Shown: positions 1 to 14,640 of the stretch, in pieces | Numbering within the stretch: position 1 is the first letter of the stretch | Layout: the number at the start of each line of letters is the position of its first letter | Position numbers and translations under genes: made by a program | Notes under the pieces: model-generated | Told to the model about the DNA's origin: nothing | Seen by the model: the letters and a program-made list of their open reading frames with translations, nothing else | Databases searched by the model: none | NCBI RefSeq assembly: GCF_905220415.1 | Contig: NC_059553.1 | Location: forward strand, 3,930,501 to 3,994,500 | Length of the DNA stretch: 64,000 nucleotides | Direction: 5' to 3' | Source of the DNA: Colias croceus | Taxonomy: Eukaryota; Arthropoda; Insecta; Lepidoptera; Pieridae

Positions 1-2541
1 TCTATGTGAATATGTCTTCACACATGCTTGCCATCACGCAATAGTCGCATGTGTCATTAGTTAAAAAAGACACTAAAAATAATTGAAGTGTAAAACAAAA
101 GGACAGCAAATAGAAATCACAGTGTTTCGTAAGAGGCCTTGCGAAGTAATTGATGATGTTTGTTATTCACATTTGTACCGGCCATCGCCTTGTTAGTGGC
201 AACAGCTGGTCACATCATTTTACGTAACTGACTCTATGTATAATAGAATAAGTTTCAGTTGGCTAAACATTCTTATCAATAAATATTTATGGGAGGAAAA
301 TACATGCTTAAAATTAAGCAGCATTTCTCAATAACATTAGCGGTAAGTATAATAAGATAAAACATCTAGCTTGGATATACATATTTTCAAAATACAAATG
401 TGCGTGATTTCTAGAATCATACTACTAATGCCTAAGGATATATATTGTATATATTATACATTATATAAGATTTTTGCACTTTAAAGGCTATGTCAAAACA
501 ACTTGTATTTGCTAGATACTTCAAGATATCAATAATTTTCATTTCAACCGCTATTAGACATACATACATATGTATTATGTAATTTCAAGTATTTTCATCG
601 TTTTTCTCTTTCAGTTAAGACAAGGATTAATATGAAGGAATATATGAATTTTCTAGTATCTGGTAATACTGTACTGTCTACTGAAATTCATAAGGACAAT
701 TTACTACCTTCTACATATCACCCTAGCCATAGCCATTACTTCCAACAATGTGTAAAAATTAATAATTCATTTAAGGTTATTCTGTCTAAATATTGATGTT
801 AACATTTAGCACGACTGAAACTTTACCGCCTGCGTCATGACACGATTCGTGACTCATGAATTTGAACGCACGCATAATTTTGTGATATATTATTGTGTAT
901 ATATTCAACTATGCTCTAAATTTATTATCGGATATGTGTACATTAGAAATGCGATTAACTCCAATGACTTGTTCTTGATATTTCGAATTTCTCAAAAACG
1001 AACTGTAGGCCTATGCCTATGACTTCCCAATATGATAAAAATTGGGAAGTCAAAATATAATCACGGTCTTTATTCTTCATGTTATTTGTATTAATCTCAT
1101 TTATCTCAATTAGTGGAGTAATATCCATCCAAAAAATAAATTAAATTCTGTTCATTTCAAACCCTCCTAGATTTGTCCAGTCTATTAATTACTTGCGAGT
1201 TATTAAAGTGTTTAAATACAAATAGGGGTTGACGCAATGGAATCGAGAACTGTAACAAAGTCGTCAAGAGCGCAGTATACATACACATAAAGTGCATTGA
1301 ACCGAGATAATTTTCGGAAGCTTTGCGCCCGCTCATGCGTGCCAACTGGTGCCGTACAACTTCAGTCGTGCTCAACGAGACATCAGAAAACTACCCCTTT
1401 ATATAATATATTTATTACAAGCGGTTTGCTATAGAAAATAGGTCAGTAGACGGCTATGTTTTAATTGTAGGGTGTGTTAATTATGTGTGATAATCCATAA
1501 CGTGTTACGTTTTCAGTTTTTCATGTTTAAACTTAATAAATGTTTGGTTAGTTGTATAGGTCCAATACTTAGGTCCAGGTTTTGGTTTCAAGAACAGGAA
1601 AGAGAACAGAAAAGAGAGTTTTTTTTTAAATAATTTATGAACATAAAATATTTTAAATAAGAGTAGCTGTAAAAATCCTGCCGAAAGAATTTTCTCGACT
1701 TACAAAAGAAGATTTTTACCTAAATGAACCAAACTGAGTTTGGAGACTAGTGACATATAAACGTAAACGCTCGAGATTCAATAATTGACGGAAGGAATCG
1801 TAAAAAATTATGCAGGTCGAAGTAATTAGGTCCGGAATATCGCAAGCCTTTAACCTTTAAAGTGTCTGTCATTTAAATGTTACCAGGTTTCTTTTTAATG
1901 TGATAATCCAAATAAATGATTTTAATGTAATTATATCTACGATTGCGACTTCCTTCCGGACATAAATATAAAAATTAATTAGGTCCGGTTAGGTTCATTT
2001 GTAGCCTTTATAAATAGGAATAATCTCTAATTCTCTTTAACGACGTATGTGAAGACAAAAAGTAAATTAAGTGTCGCCACATCTGCCGATATCGTTTTGG
2101 AATTCACCTCGAAACCGCGACGAGCTGAGTACATAAATAATAAGTTGGCTCACGTATAAACCACATGCGGTCGGAATTTTAACTTCGCTACCAAACTTCG
2201 AGGCACTACAGCTGTCTACTGTGAATAGTTCGAATGTGTTGCACGATTCAATAACTTGCACTTTGGAGTTGTGTGGATGTATGTAAAACTTGGTTGAAGA
2301 TAGGCGTCTATCGGGATACGTATACAACATTACAAAGTTCGGATATTTCACAAGTTTCCTTTGTGATATACGAGAGTGTCTATTTATTAAGAAACATTTG
2401 AAATTATTCAAGGAAGAAACATCACAGTTTAGACATAGACAAAGCAAAGTCTAATAACTAACATTGAATTGGTAGGTAGTGATAAAAAAAAGAAAACAGC
2501 AGAAATATTAACACAATGCCTTTAATTAAGGTTTGTCAAAA
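1..2541. other. Non-coding stretch, likely intron of the PKA-RII gene
   Basis: AT-rich sequence in which I see no exon on either strand. The PKA-RII gene to the right is cut after its first cAMP-binding domain and its remaining exons do not appear here, so this is most simply intron. The only structure I note is a perfect 11-bp hairpin (stems 1021-1031 and 1041-1051, GACTTCCCAAT with a 9-nt loop). Confidence 0.5.
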
Positions 2542-3599
2542 CCTTAGATTACAAAATAAAAGACAGATGGAGCGTTGCCGAACTAAACCGAATAATTTAT
2601 CGTCATTTTCAATAAAGCTATGTGTGCTGTCATTTCGCCGCTGCACTGTACGTACACGGTGCTTCTGTGTGCGTGTAATGCTGCCAGATATTGAAAAATT
2701 TCCCAAATTTTTCCCCGACTACGGAAAAAAGAGGGTTATGTTTTTCGAGTTTATGTATGTATGTATAATATTTCTTTGACACGCCCTGCAGTATAAACCG
2801 TTGGACCGATTTTGAGTTGTGAGGTTTCATTGCAATGATCTGAATTATTATGTTAGTGGCGGTAGTGACGTAGGCTATATACATGAATGAGAAGTCAAGT
2901 TTTAATTTTTATTTAAATTCTTTTATTACATAAAGTACCTGCCTACTAAAGTTATATATGGACAAAATAATTGTATTCAATTTTTTATTAAATAAATTAC
3001 TTACATAAAAAAAAGTTTCAATATTAACTTTTCATCATATCCATCATGGAGTTCACATAAATTAAATCGCTAGCGAAAACGACTATGACGTTTTTAAGCT
3101 TTATAAAAGTAACAAAATAATGTATTATGCTTATTAAAATAATCTAATAATTATCATGAACCTTTAGTGCACTATACAAATAATCACATTCACGATCGAA
3201 AAATCCAACAGCATTACCCTGAAGATCTTTTAACCATTTTACCGTTTTACCAATAAAAATGGCAAATTCATTTTCAAAATACTGGCAACATACGTTGAAG
3301 TTTTGTATTCCTTCATATCTGTAAAATTATTATTCGTATTAAAGAAATAAATCAGCCAAATTATCTACAGAAAACCTGTGAAACGATGTTTTATCTTTTT
3401 TTTGTTTTCGGGAACAAATTTTGCAGCGTTTTATTATCACTTTTTACTTAAATTGCAAACCCTTTTTGACGTATTGCATGACACTATATGCGCTATAGCA
3501 CTGGTGCAGCGACGTATTTGTTTTTGATTTCGTATTTTCTTTGACAAGGGCGACGGGCGGTTGTCATGCTCCATCTGTACTTTATTTTGTAATCTAAGG
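2542..3599. mobile_element. MITE-like element with about 33-bp terminal inverted repeats
   Basis: The left end (CCTTAGATTACAAAATAAA..ACAGATGGAGC, 2542-2574) reappears in reverse complement at 3567-3599 with only a few mismatches. The interior of about 1 kb has no coding capacity. This is the layout of a non-autonomous DNA transposon. I cannot assign a superfamily because no clear target duplication is visible. Confidence 0.7.
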
Positions 3600-4706
3600 T
3601 CAAAACATTCAACGAATCGAGACTCATTTTGTTCGTTTATTCATTACTGGTTTGAAAGCCGCCGATTGTTTTCGGACCAAACTGTGGTATTAATTTGGAA
3701 AACGCATTCAATACATTTTGCTGTAAGCGGAATTTCAGTTATTTCATAACGCTGTATTGAATTGTGGTGGGTTCACGGCCTTGACATATTAATATGTACC
3801 GCGTACAGATTGATCGTTCTAATGCTCAATTTTGTGTAGGAAAATCATACTTGGAAAAGGTTCAAGAGTATTAAAAAGGCTTTGTAGCCGTGTGTTTATT
3901 GCTTTTTACTAAGACGAGACGTGAATGCTAAGGAAAAACATCATAATATGAACAATGATTTAGTTGTTCCTTGCAAAATATATTTTTATTCCTTGTTGGG
4001 ACAAAAGATCAGAAGACTATTATATATAATTGAAATCGAAATTGGGTACAGACGAAATGTTTCTTTTTGTTAAGTTTTATAGTAAGAAAGATAGATAAAT
4101 CTGATCGCCAAAGTATCTAAACAAAACCGTACATTCACGTTTACCATATCGCATAGTATAGAACACACGGTCAACCAGTATGCGATGCAGATGTTGACAA
4201 GATATTGATTAGTTGGCGTATGTATCTAGTGAGCCTCGTAGATGGAACGTTTAAAAATACTCATGTTTATCCCGGTCTTAGTGTTGTGAGCGCTTGTAAA
4301 TTATACTTTTAAATATCTATGCAAAATACTTCAAACGGTTAATATGGGGAAGGGATTTTAGAACATGCGTTTTGCATGTATTGTGTGTTGTATTGTAGTG
4401 AGAAACTATGAATGTTAATGAAGGTAATTACTAAAACAATGTAATGTTATGGCAAGATTCAAAATTCTTCAAATGAATATAAAAACACAAAGTCACATGT
4501 ATCAATAGTAGAAACTACAGAAAGAATAAATACTATACAAATCTTGTACAAATCAATCAATTGAAAATCACGTCACATTACTGCAAGTACTTCGATTTTT
4601 TGCGTTACTTAAAATTTCTAATCCGCTATCGGGCTACTTAGCAATATAATACTTCAAGATAATCACGTATTATGTATATCAAAGGTATTAAAAATTAAAA
4701 CTCTTA
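3600..4706. other. Non-coding stretch between two MITEs
   Basis: AT-rich, no exon, no repeat structure recognised. Confidence 0.4.
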
Positions 4707-5442
4707 GGGCCGATTTTTCAATGCCCAGATAAACAGCTAGATAGACTTTATTCTTCAGTTAACAAAATATTCAATTTTTCAATAGACGAATAGGACTTAT
4801 CTATCGAATAACTACGTTATTTGAGGAATAAATCTATCTGCTGCTCCAACGGCCAGATAGCGTGCTATTCGACGATTAGACGTTTGAGTTGACAACTGAC
4901 GCGTCAAATTTGGGATATTTTCGTATGTAATAACATAGAGCGTAGAATTTTTACAATAAAGCCTCTTTCTATAAAATAATTATCAATTAAAATCATATTG
5001 AAATTGATGTTTTTGATAGTACCTACTGATGATCATGCCATTGAAAATTTGCCGGACGCTGCCTTTATGTCGTTTCCATCGTAAAATATATAAATTTTAA
5101 CACAAATTTAATCAAAACTCTTTACTCGAATCAAAACAATAATCAACAATCATAGAACACAAGATAAACTTAAAATGCACTCCTGACGTGAGTCATAATG
5201 ACGGTTGTTGACATATTGCAAGTTGACTCTATCCCGCTCTAACCTGACTAATTTAATATGTTTGTTTCGCCACTCCAAGAGCAGAGCTGCCAATATGGAA
5301 ATATTAATTGGTCAGATAGTTATTCATCAAATAAATCACGATTGAAAAATAGGCGAGCCGTTATGAGTTAGATAAGCAATTGAATAAATCTATTCGAGGG
5401 GTAGTTATTAGACTGTTTATCTGGGCATTGAAAAATCGGCCC
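4707..5442. mobile_element. MITE, PIF/Harbinger-like, TTA target duplication
   Basis: A 736-bp element. Both ends carry the same 30-bp terminal inverted repeat (GGGCCGATTTTTCAATGCCC then AGATAAACAG; 4707-4736 and, inverted, 5413-5442), flanked on both sides by TTA (4704-4706 and 5443-5445). Similarity continues inward as imperfect inverted sequence. It encodes no protein. A 3-bp TTA duplication is typical of PIF/Harbinger elements, so I infer that a Harbinger-type transposase moved it; the sequence alone does not prove that. Confidence 0.8.
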
Positions 5443-7995
5443 TTACAAAATAACGTCATAGGCGTTGGTTACGTCAATCGGCCAGACGTGCCGTGCTTCG
5501 AAGCAGTGACGTAAAACCAATGAAAAAGTTTCAGAATCGTGTTAACGACGCCATGTTTATCCAATTTTTAGGAAGATGTTAACTGAAATACGCGCGCAAA
5601 TTGATTTTTATAGCTCGTTCGGGTGATTATCTTTAGCGTCTTGATTTATGAAATGGCCTGTTAATGCGGGCAATTTAGTAGTTTTTAGTGCAACTTCTTT
5701 GAAAATAAGGCATATTACTCGACAATAACAGGAAAACAATCAAATGATTCTTGACATAGTAGTCGTAGGCATAATAATATAACGAACCATATTTCATTGT
5801 TTAGATTTTCAAGTCAGTTTATAACTTCACGCACTGACGTGTTGCGTTTTCTATTGTTTTCAGTTGAGTTCGTATTCAGAATATTATGAGCCATATAATT
5901 ATTATATTGTTTGTTAAAAACCTTTAAAAACTTTGAAGTTAATCAAAATATATACAGACTTATTTTAATATCACACATAATTATTCCGCACGCAATACAA
6001 CGGATGCATTACGTAATGAAAGGGACCACATCCCCTGCTGGTAACAATAATATTTATTATTTTTACAGCTTTTTGTATCTAGTTCGTTTTGTGATTATCC
6101 TTAAATACTGACCTGAAGTATTATTTCGACGTAAATTCTATCCTATAATTTAGCAATTTAAATGTATGCCCAAAGTTTGAATGCAGACATGAAAGTAGTA
6201 CCTACACATGTGGTGGAAAATTCTCTAGGGGAAAAGGAAACCGTATGTATGTTATAGGGTCAGATATTAAAAAATACAACGAGTTCTGTAGTATTGTTTT
6301 CCGAAAAGTTGGTTAAAAATTGAATCTTTTATCTTGCCTTTATAATCTTTTTATAAAGGCAATCTTATTAACACACTTTCAGTTTCATAAATATATTTTT
6401 ATCACCCTTTACTACGTTTTACTATTTACTACATACTACCAATTTAGCAACGTAACATTGTGGATAAAGTTCAAAGTTGAAACGTATCTGGCGAGATTTA
6501 AATGCCGTAAATAACAGGAGTAAAATGAACTTTTACTGGCATTTGGGTGAAATTACAAGGAAATATAGGTATGAAACGCTTCCCTCATTTCGCCTCAATT
6601 TTGCGCATCCAATTATAAATATTTTTAATTAATTCAAACGTTACGGGAAACGGGCGATTCCAAATTTTTTGTTAATTGTGTAAAGATTAAAAAGTAATTG
6701 AATGAAAGTATCAGAATTAATATGTGTTGAATAGATTAGAAGCTTAAAATTCCAAGATTCTGATATACTTCTATAGTTTTCTACATCTAAATTAAGATAA
6801 AATAGTAGTAATAAAGTCTAAATTAAGATAAAATTTTGGGCTTGGAGTTGTGACCGATCTCGAAGCAAAAAACTTAATATTTTATTCATCCATGTACATA
6901 TCTCTTGAAGGATTACGAATGCACACGTTTAAAACGTGTTGGTATCGACTAGACAGTTTTGCATTGACCCAGAATACATAATACACTATGTTACAATAAC
7001 AGCTGTTAGTATTCTTATTGTGCCTTAACAATAGTCTCGATTTGGAATATCGCCACAAGGACTAGATTATCTTTTACAATAACTTGGAAAAAAAATCTTT
7101 ACGTAATATTGTGTCGTTATAAATAACTTTTAAAGAATATTCTGGGCTGTCTGAAGAATTGATAATACATAGTACAAAAGGTTAATTTGAGAACTCTGAA
7201 ACGATTCGAAGATGTGCTAAGAAAATGCAAGTGAAAACTCAAATTCAAATAAAGTAAAAAGCAGCAGTAAAAAAACTACGCAGCCACAAATTTCAGTAAA
7301 GCCTCCGGTATTTTAAAAACACGTCTATAAAATTTTAAGCATGCATAGTTGTGAATTATAGTAGAGCCATTTTAATAGGCAACATTTGACAGTTCAACAA
7401 AATTCAACAACGTAACCTAGTAACGACGACATAGAATAGCATGATATTTCGTTTTGTTATAACTACACATTTGCTATCTTTTTTCAATTATGATTACATA
7501 TTTATAATAATAATGACCGAAACAAGTAATTTTAAGATTTCATTTTACTGATAAACTTAACATAATAAACAATTTCTGAATTGAAGAACTGACGTCGCTA
7601 CAATTTTGTGTCAATAAACCTTTTTTCTTTTTAAATACCAGAGACGTTACTCTAAAAATTGATATCTGACATCTAGAATCGAATGCATTGATTACTTGTG
7701 AATAAAAATCATCATAAGTTAATAAATTCGATTGACAAATGTTTCAAATCCATATCGATTAATTCACTTTAATCCATGTTTTTAAGCAGGTTACCTCTCT
7801 TCGAAGATAAAATTGATAGACGTCCAATGTTGCCTATTAAATTGGCTCGACTATACGTACTTTACACGTCAACACACGCACTCGCGCTTTCAAGTTACAA
7901 ATTACGCCCAACCTATATTTCATATTCCATACTAGCCTTCCAATATAACCCGACCAGCTGAAAGAGTAACACCGTTTCATATATTTTATCCTCAC
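5443..7995. other. Non-coding stretch, likely PKA-RII intron
   Basis: AT-rich. It starts just after the splice donor of the fourth visible PKA-RII exon (reading leftward). I looked for the second cAMP-binding domain on the minus strand and did not find it. Confidence 0.5.
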
Positions 7996-10900
7996 CTGCA
8001 GTGCCTTCAACATCGGCACCTTGTCCAGCAGCTCCTCGTACAGCTTGCGCTTCTTGAAGGCGCTCTTGAGCAGGATCCTGCGGAACGTGTGGCGGTCCAT
8101 GGCCCATAGGGCTCCGGGGCTTTGGGCCCGGACTGAAGCCGCGCGGGGCATGTTGTACATGAGCGCCAGTTCACCGAAGGACCCGGAGCCTTCGTATGTG
8201 TGCACCACCTTTTGAGAACGGGTTTTTTAATAGAAGAAACCGCTCAAGGATATGCCATATGGATGCTTCTATACTGATCCCTTAGAACAGGAACCGGTTC
8301 AAGAAAAGCTATAGGAAATAAGCATTGACAGGGAATAATAGTGGCTAAATAACAGCATTGCGATGTCTCATTGTGTTATTATACATAATATGATTTTTGT
8401 AGACATCTGATAAAAGGTAAAGGAGTAGAGCAAATCTATATTTGTTATTTTCTGTTCCGTTTAAGTTTAATTTGGGTAGACGAAAATACAATTTCTAAAA
8501 GTGTAGCGTGTAAAATCCTATGCAATATTCCGAGCAAATAGAGATATGAAAACACAACCAGAACATAGGAACATTCTCCTTGAAATGGGGTAACTTTAGA
8601 AAAGTTCTTAGAAATTTTCGAATAAGCTAGAATAACTGGGCCATGGTTTGCGCCTGGCCTTGTACATGTGCACCGATCACAGTCGAGTGCGGATGGGAAT
8701 AATGCAGACGCTAATTGAACTCCTCTATTTTTACATTGATTTGAATTAGACCGATGCAAAGATAACATTGGCAGAGGTACCTATGAAATTGAAAAAATCT
8801 GCAAATGTATTACTTATAGCACGTTTATTTTATCAAAGGCTTGAGATGATCACAACTTAATTAAAGTGTTAGTTCGTTGCATTATAGAAATTGAACACCG
8901 ATATAGTTCCTTTGCTCCCAGCACTTAATTGAGGTTAGGAGCTTGGCGTGACGTGTTAATACCTTTACGTGAAGTCTGTACAAAGACTGTTTAGCTTTTG
9001 ATCTTGCGTTGGTAAGGGCATAGTTCATTTAAGATGCTTTGTTTAAATTTACTAGCTTTATTACAACATTGAAATTATTTTAAAGTAGATGTATATTATA
9101 TATACATATTTTGTATTTCCACTACCAGTCCAAAATTTATATGATGCAAGGAAAAATCTCCAAGATCAAGATTTTTATGTTGACTGAACTTCTAAGTGTT
9201 TCGTGTTACTTACTATATTCTCAGTATGTCAAATAATATTGAATTTTAATTCTAGCACATCAAAAATGTTACCTTAAAAAATATGTATCTTCTTAAGAAT
9301 TCCTAAAAAAGAAACGTTAACTTCAATGCCATTAAAATCAACTCTAAATTACCTTTTCAACCCCATCATCACCGGTGACTAGCACGTCGAAAACTCCGTT
9401 CTCGATCACATAGAAGTTATCGCCGTCGTCGCCCTGGCGGATGACGTACTCGCCCGGCTCCGAGCGTTTTTCGAACATGGCGTCCAACACCTATAGAGCC
9501 CACATATTAATAGCTGGATTGATCGTAAAATTATATACGATGTAGTAAGAGCGATTTTAATTAGGTAGGTCTGTATGTTCCGTTTAGTGATATTTTCAGG
9601 ATTAACAGCAAAGCACACCTCTGTCTAAAGTCTACTGTTATCATATTCGTCAAAATTCTATTAATTGATTTTTTTGCAAAAGTCTGAAGTGCTAAAATTG
9701 AATTAAAAAATTGCAGTCTCGGAAAATTGTAAGTAATCTACATGCATGTTACATAGTCGGGCTTCCGCAAACAGCAAGTATTTTATAAATAAATTGGACA
9801 AAAAAATACATGTTTGGTCGGTCTGGTCTACTCCTTTCCAAATATAGTAATTTTTAGACTCTAGTGATCACTTAGTTAACATTAGATACGTTTAGAAGAT
9901 TATTTATCGTTTAAACTTTTAATTAAAATGATGAACATTCAAAACTCAAGTGTAAAGGTAACGTATCCTAAAGGTAAGTATAGTTTAGAGAACTCAGTAG
10001 CTCTCCGATATAATGTTTCGGTGCTAATCACGTTTGAGTAGCGGTGGACCAAGATCAATACGGCAAGTAGGTAACCTAAGAACGAATGGTTGATAATAAT
10101 TAATTATTTATCTTATCGAAGTATACATGAAGTTCATTTTCGCTTGCCATATCCGTTTTACGACTACTAGAGAATAACTAGGACGCTCGAGCAGATATGA
10201 TAAGCTTATTTCCTTTATATTCGCTCTCATTTCCGGTGCTTTTTACATTAAATACTACTAAGTAATATAATGCGATTTGTCGTGGTTTATGCGGAATAAG
10301 ATGATTTATAATAACGACTTACGTTATTTATTATGTAAGTATCAATCTGTTAATGTAATACAGGTAAAAGGTTCAAGTATCCGTCAATCCTACGTGTTAA
10401 CAAGTGAGTGGTCCCTAGAAAAATAATATTGTTTACGCGTGTATGGAAATTTTGATTTAACTATATCGATTCATAGAACGTGTCAAGAGTAAGATCTTTT
10501 TAGGATAGGATAATGTTTGTATTGTTGCAATACTGAGTCTGTAATTAAAACAATATTTACCTGTTGCATCTGCTGAGCGTCAAGAGAGCGGAACAGCAGT
10601 ATGCCTCGTACCGCTTCGGCGAGACGCGCCCTCTGAGCGTCCGACTTGGGGAAGACCGCCGGAGCGCCTTCGTCGGAATCATCCTCTTCGGGATCATAGG
10701 TCTCCGCGAACACAGACTTGCGGCGGTTGTTGAAGCGCGCCACCGGCGGCTCTACAACACGCACGACACATTATAAACCGCGTCAATAACAATCGGAGCA
10801 ATGGAAACTCGCAACACATCAATTAGAAGCGAGACCATTTCAAACCTTAATTTAAAATCCGCCTATATTGACGCAGCTTATACAAACAAATCGAAAATAA

Positions 10901-13360
10901 CTCGCACAAATATGAAGTAATTATTTTTAGAAATGGCAATAAACTCGCACAATTATTCTAGCCGATGAACTTCGCTGACAAATTGGAATGAATTAAGAAA
11001 CAAATTATTCAAAATACGAAAAGGTCTACAACATTACGATTGATGACCGAAATTAGTAAGGAATATTAAAATGGCAAAACTAGAAAACCTTGGCCTTGAG
11101 AAGTGTGCAGGTAAATAACACAGATGGTGATTAAGAGATAGCGTAGCATGATGTAATGGTGTGGTGACCAGTTGAGCCTTTACTTATCACTGTACTACAC
11201 TTTCTTATAACCTAAGCTTACTCTTGAGTGACAAAAAGCCGTTAAAGGCGTTATCTACTTTAATGGCCAGTATTGCATAAAGACTGGTTCAAGTCAATAA
11301 ATCTAAGCCGAGATTAAATTCAATCATATAACTAGAATGTAGCAATAATAGCTAATACTAATAATATGTTTGATATGTGTGCATATGGAGACAACTTTTT
11401 CTTAATCCGTATGTGTTCTAATTAAAAATGTTTTAATCAAATTTTAGCCGAAGAATTAAATAAATAGAACTCTTGCAGACAGAAAAGTTAATTGAATATA
11501 ATTTCTTACTAGGATTGTATTGTAGGGAACTTCTTTTTGTAAAGCAGTCAATTTAATCATACAAATCCAAAAAAGATTATCACAATAGAAAAAATCTCTT
11601 CATAAGCAAAACATATACCATGAAACAAGCCAGGCCTTATAGCTCACAAAACTTCAAAGGGTTAAAAACAAACACACAAATTAGATCAGTGTACTGTAAA
11701 CATTAAAATTTTTGCTCTAAATATCTGTTTGACTTGGCAACACCTAAGATTTATGGATATGATGAATTTTACTATAAGATATTTTTAGATTCTTGAAAGA
11801 GATCTATGTGAGAGTTGAAAGCTATGAAATACATTGTTATTGTTTTATTTACATTTCACGAAAGAATGGCAAATTTAAATTGTTCATTTCATTAAAACAA
11901 GGAACCCCTATTTTCATTTTTTTGACATAATATATCTGCTTAATAAAAATGGGTTAAATTTGTCACTTGAGTTTAGTTTCATAAGTTGAAGAGCCATAGA
12001 TTTTAGATTACATATATAAAAAATCTATTTTCAAAATGGATTCGAATTTTCTCTAAAAGGACTGGTAATATTTGTATTTAACTTGAACAAAAAAGAAATA
12101 GCCTGTAAATGTTGTAGAAATAGCCTAAAATAGTTGTTTATTATCTTGAAATACAAAATTAAATTGACCAAAAGTAAGGAAATGACATTAACATGCACTA
12201 AATAGTATAAATTAATATTGTTAAAAGTACTTAGGGAATATTGTAGTCACAAATTATATTTATTTGAGCATATTTATAATTTACCGACACATAAACCTCA
12301 TGAAAATTATATAATTACAGTAGCAACTAGAGAATGTGAAACTAAAATAATTATAAATCATAACATATTGTTGAATGAAATGGCTATGGCACATCGCCAG
12401 GTATCTAAACAGTTTATGAGTTGCTTGTAATGCGTAAGAGGCTAATTTTCTCAATTACATTTAATGGTTGTTCTCGCAGAATACTCATTTTATTAATTTA
12501 TATGTTGTAATCTTTGAGAACTATTAAACATAGAATTCGAGTCGATATTTCATTGAGTTTTATCTCAGAGAGCATGAATACAAGTGGCAGAATGCCTAAC
12601 TGTTGTAGTTCGTTGATTTTAATGTCAAGTTCTTCAACACTTGTAGTTGCTGACAGACACACTTTACTAAGGTGCTGAAATATTGAATGACTTAAATACT
12701 AATTGCTCTTGATATAGTTTTCCAATTTGAAGTGGTAAAGGGAAGTTTATGAATGATCAATCTAAAACTAACTGCAACATTCTCAAAAAATTTACTCTCT
12801 TAACAAAATTTGATCAGTATATTAGTTTAATATTACCATCCTTAATATTTAGCACAAGATACAAAATTAATATTTGTTGAAATAACATACCATTTTACAA
12901 AAAACAATATTTTCTATGGGTAAGCCATATTGGCAGGGTTTGGACTAAATTACCTATAACTAAGTACTAAATTTTTCGATTGTACATACACATGTATTTA
13001 TAAAATATGGAACTTATTTGAGATCATTTGTTAAAATCGCCTAAGAGTGCAGATTAAAATTTATGTAGAATTTAAAACCAACCATTAACATCTGCTTTTT
13101 TTATAATATGATAATAAAAGTGTAGGTTTATAATATAATGCGATACCTTCTTCGTCTGAAATAATGGACTCATCGGGTGTGCCCGCCGACGGCCCACGAA
13201 CTATGGTTGTGGTCCGGTTGTTTTGTAACCTAGTGAAGAACTCGACCGCATAGTTGATAACATCTCCTGGCTGCTCCAACAGGTAACTTATAGTAAATTC
13301 CAATAGGATTTCTCTAAGGTCATCGGGGACTTGGATGCGTCCGCCTTGAGGCCTGCTCAT
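7996..13360 (-). CDS. Pka-R2: cAMP-dependent protein kinase type II regulatory subunit (5' part of gene)
   Basis: The regulatory subunit holds the PKA catalytic subunit inactive and releases it on cAMP binding; RII forms are tethered by A-kinase anchoring proteins. Four exons, in transcript order 13360-13147, 10751-10561, 9490-9353 and 8208-7996, join with GT-AG borders and matching phases into 252 residues. Residues 1-46 are the dimerisation/docking region ([27 protein letters not shown]). The inhibitor site is RRKSV with Ser84; a phosphorylatable Ser marks type II rather than type I. Residues about 113-252 are cyclic-nucleotide-binding domain A, with the cassette [16 protein letters not shown] chose the ATG at 13358-13360 because [12 protein letters not shown] lines up with the short RII N-terminus; the frame stays open upstream only to a GTG. 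Domain B and the C-terminus (roughly the last third) are missing and must lie left of the window. The introns hold nothing I recognise. Confidence 0.95.
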
Positions 13361-14640
13361 CTCTACCGCGTCCTCCTTTTCTTCTTTGTATTTTTCACGG
13401 AGCACGTATAGTGACCCGATGGATTAAAATTTAAATATCATAGCCATTGAATTAGCTTAGCGACACACCAATGAGCAGTCGTACGCAAGGGAAGTAGCAC
13501 TACATACAAACGTTAGTAATAAACAAAACCACACTATTATACTAAGATGTTTCTCAAAAATTGTTCTCACTACAAAAAAAGAAATAAGGAAACACACTTT
13601 TCACAAAATATTCTTCGTCCTCCAGCCTGACAAAATGTATAAATCTCCTTTCACTGTACGATAAAAATGGCGAAGTCCGGTGGATGATGGAATATGGATC
13701 AGTGTTGCCACTTGCCAGTATTATTCTTGTAATTTTAAAAGCATAATTTTTTCTTTATATTATACAGTTAATGTTCGATAATTATTTAATTATAACCAAA
13801 TAATAACGCTTACTCTATTAAACGTCTTATTAGGATAATCTTAAAGGTAATTAGTTTAAATTATTATCGGTATTATGTAAATTTATTCTACTTGAAGTCC
13901 AACACGATCATGCGGCTTGAACATAGATTATACCATATTATACATTATACTCTTTGGATTATACACTAATACGGGCTTGAGAAGTTGAGAGTTGAGCCTT
14001 GAGTCAAACTTGTATATCTAACCGGCTGCTGCGCGCCGCGCCGGGTCAGTGTCCAGTGGTCACGTGGTGGTCACTGTGGCAACTGGCACTTGCATTACTT
14101 GCTCTGGCACTTGCGTGCAAACCACAGAGCAAGTAATATAGTAGTGCAAACATTCGCACAAAATAGAAATGTTTGCGGCTCATGATGCTATATGCATTTG
14201 AGGGTCCAAGTGGGTCCAACACTTGTGGGTTTGCGTAATCGTACCACAGGTAGGTAGGCAATTATGAACTTTTTGTGAATGTGAGTGGTCGATTTATCCA
14301 TGAACTATCTGCGCCCCGCGGTTTCACCAATGAGTTTTTCCTATTAATATTCTTTAATTATTACCGTCATATCCTCCAACATTGCCTTTCCAGCCTATCT
14401 TTGCCCAAATAGAAATGTGTGTTTATGTGGAGTGTGTGTGTGCATGACATTTAAGACTTGTTTTGTTTTAGAAAATTAAAGTCTTTTCTGGCCAAACCAA
14501 GGGCCAAACTGATTAGATGGCACATGTATAACGTAAATCCAGTCTGCTGCTACATGTCGACAAAGAAGGAGGTGTTTTGGTGGTGCCAAATTTTTCTAAA
14601 AAAACTTGTCTCTGATCACTGGGAATGGAACGGGACCTTG
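13361..14640. other. Upstream region of PKA-RII
   Basis: No coding exon. It should contain the PKA-RII 5' UTR and promoter, but I cannot place them. A GC-rich patch lies at about 14020-14080. A perfect 13-bp stem (ATTACTTGCTCTG at 14094-14106 with its complement at 14125-14137, 18-nt loop) lies next to it, probably part of a small repeat. Confidence 0.4.

Noticed and set aside
1..7995. Possible exons for the second cAMP-binding domain of PKA-RII
   Set aside because: No frame shows the FGELAL..RAA cassette or other domain B motifs, so I assume it lies outside the window.
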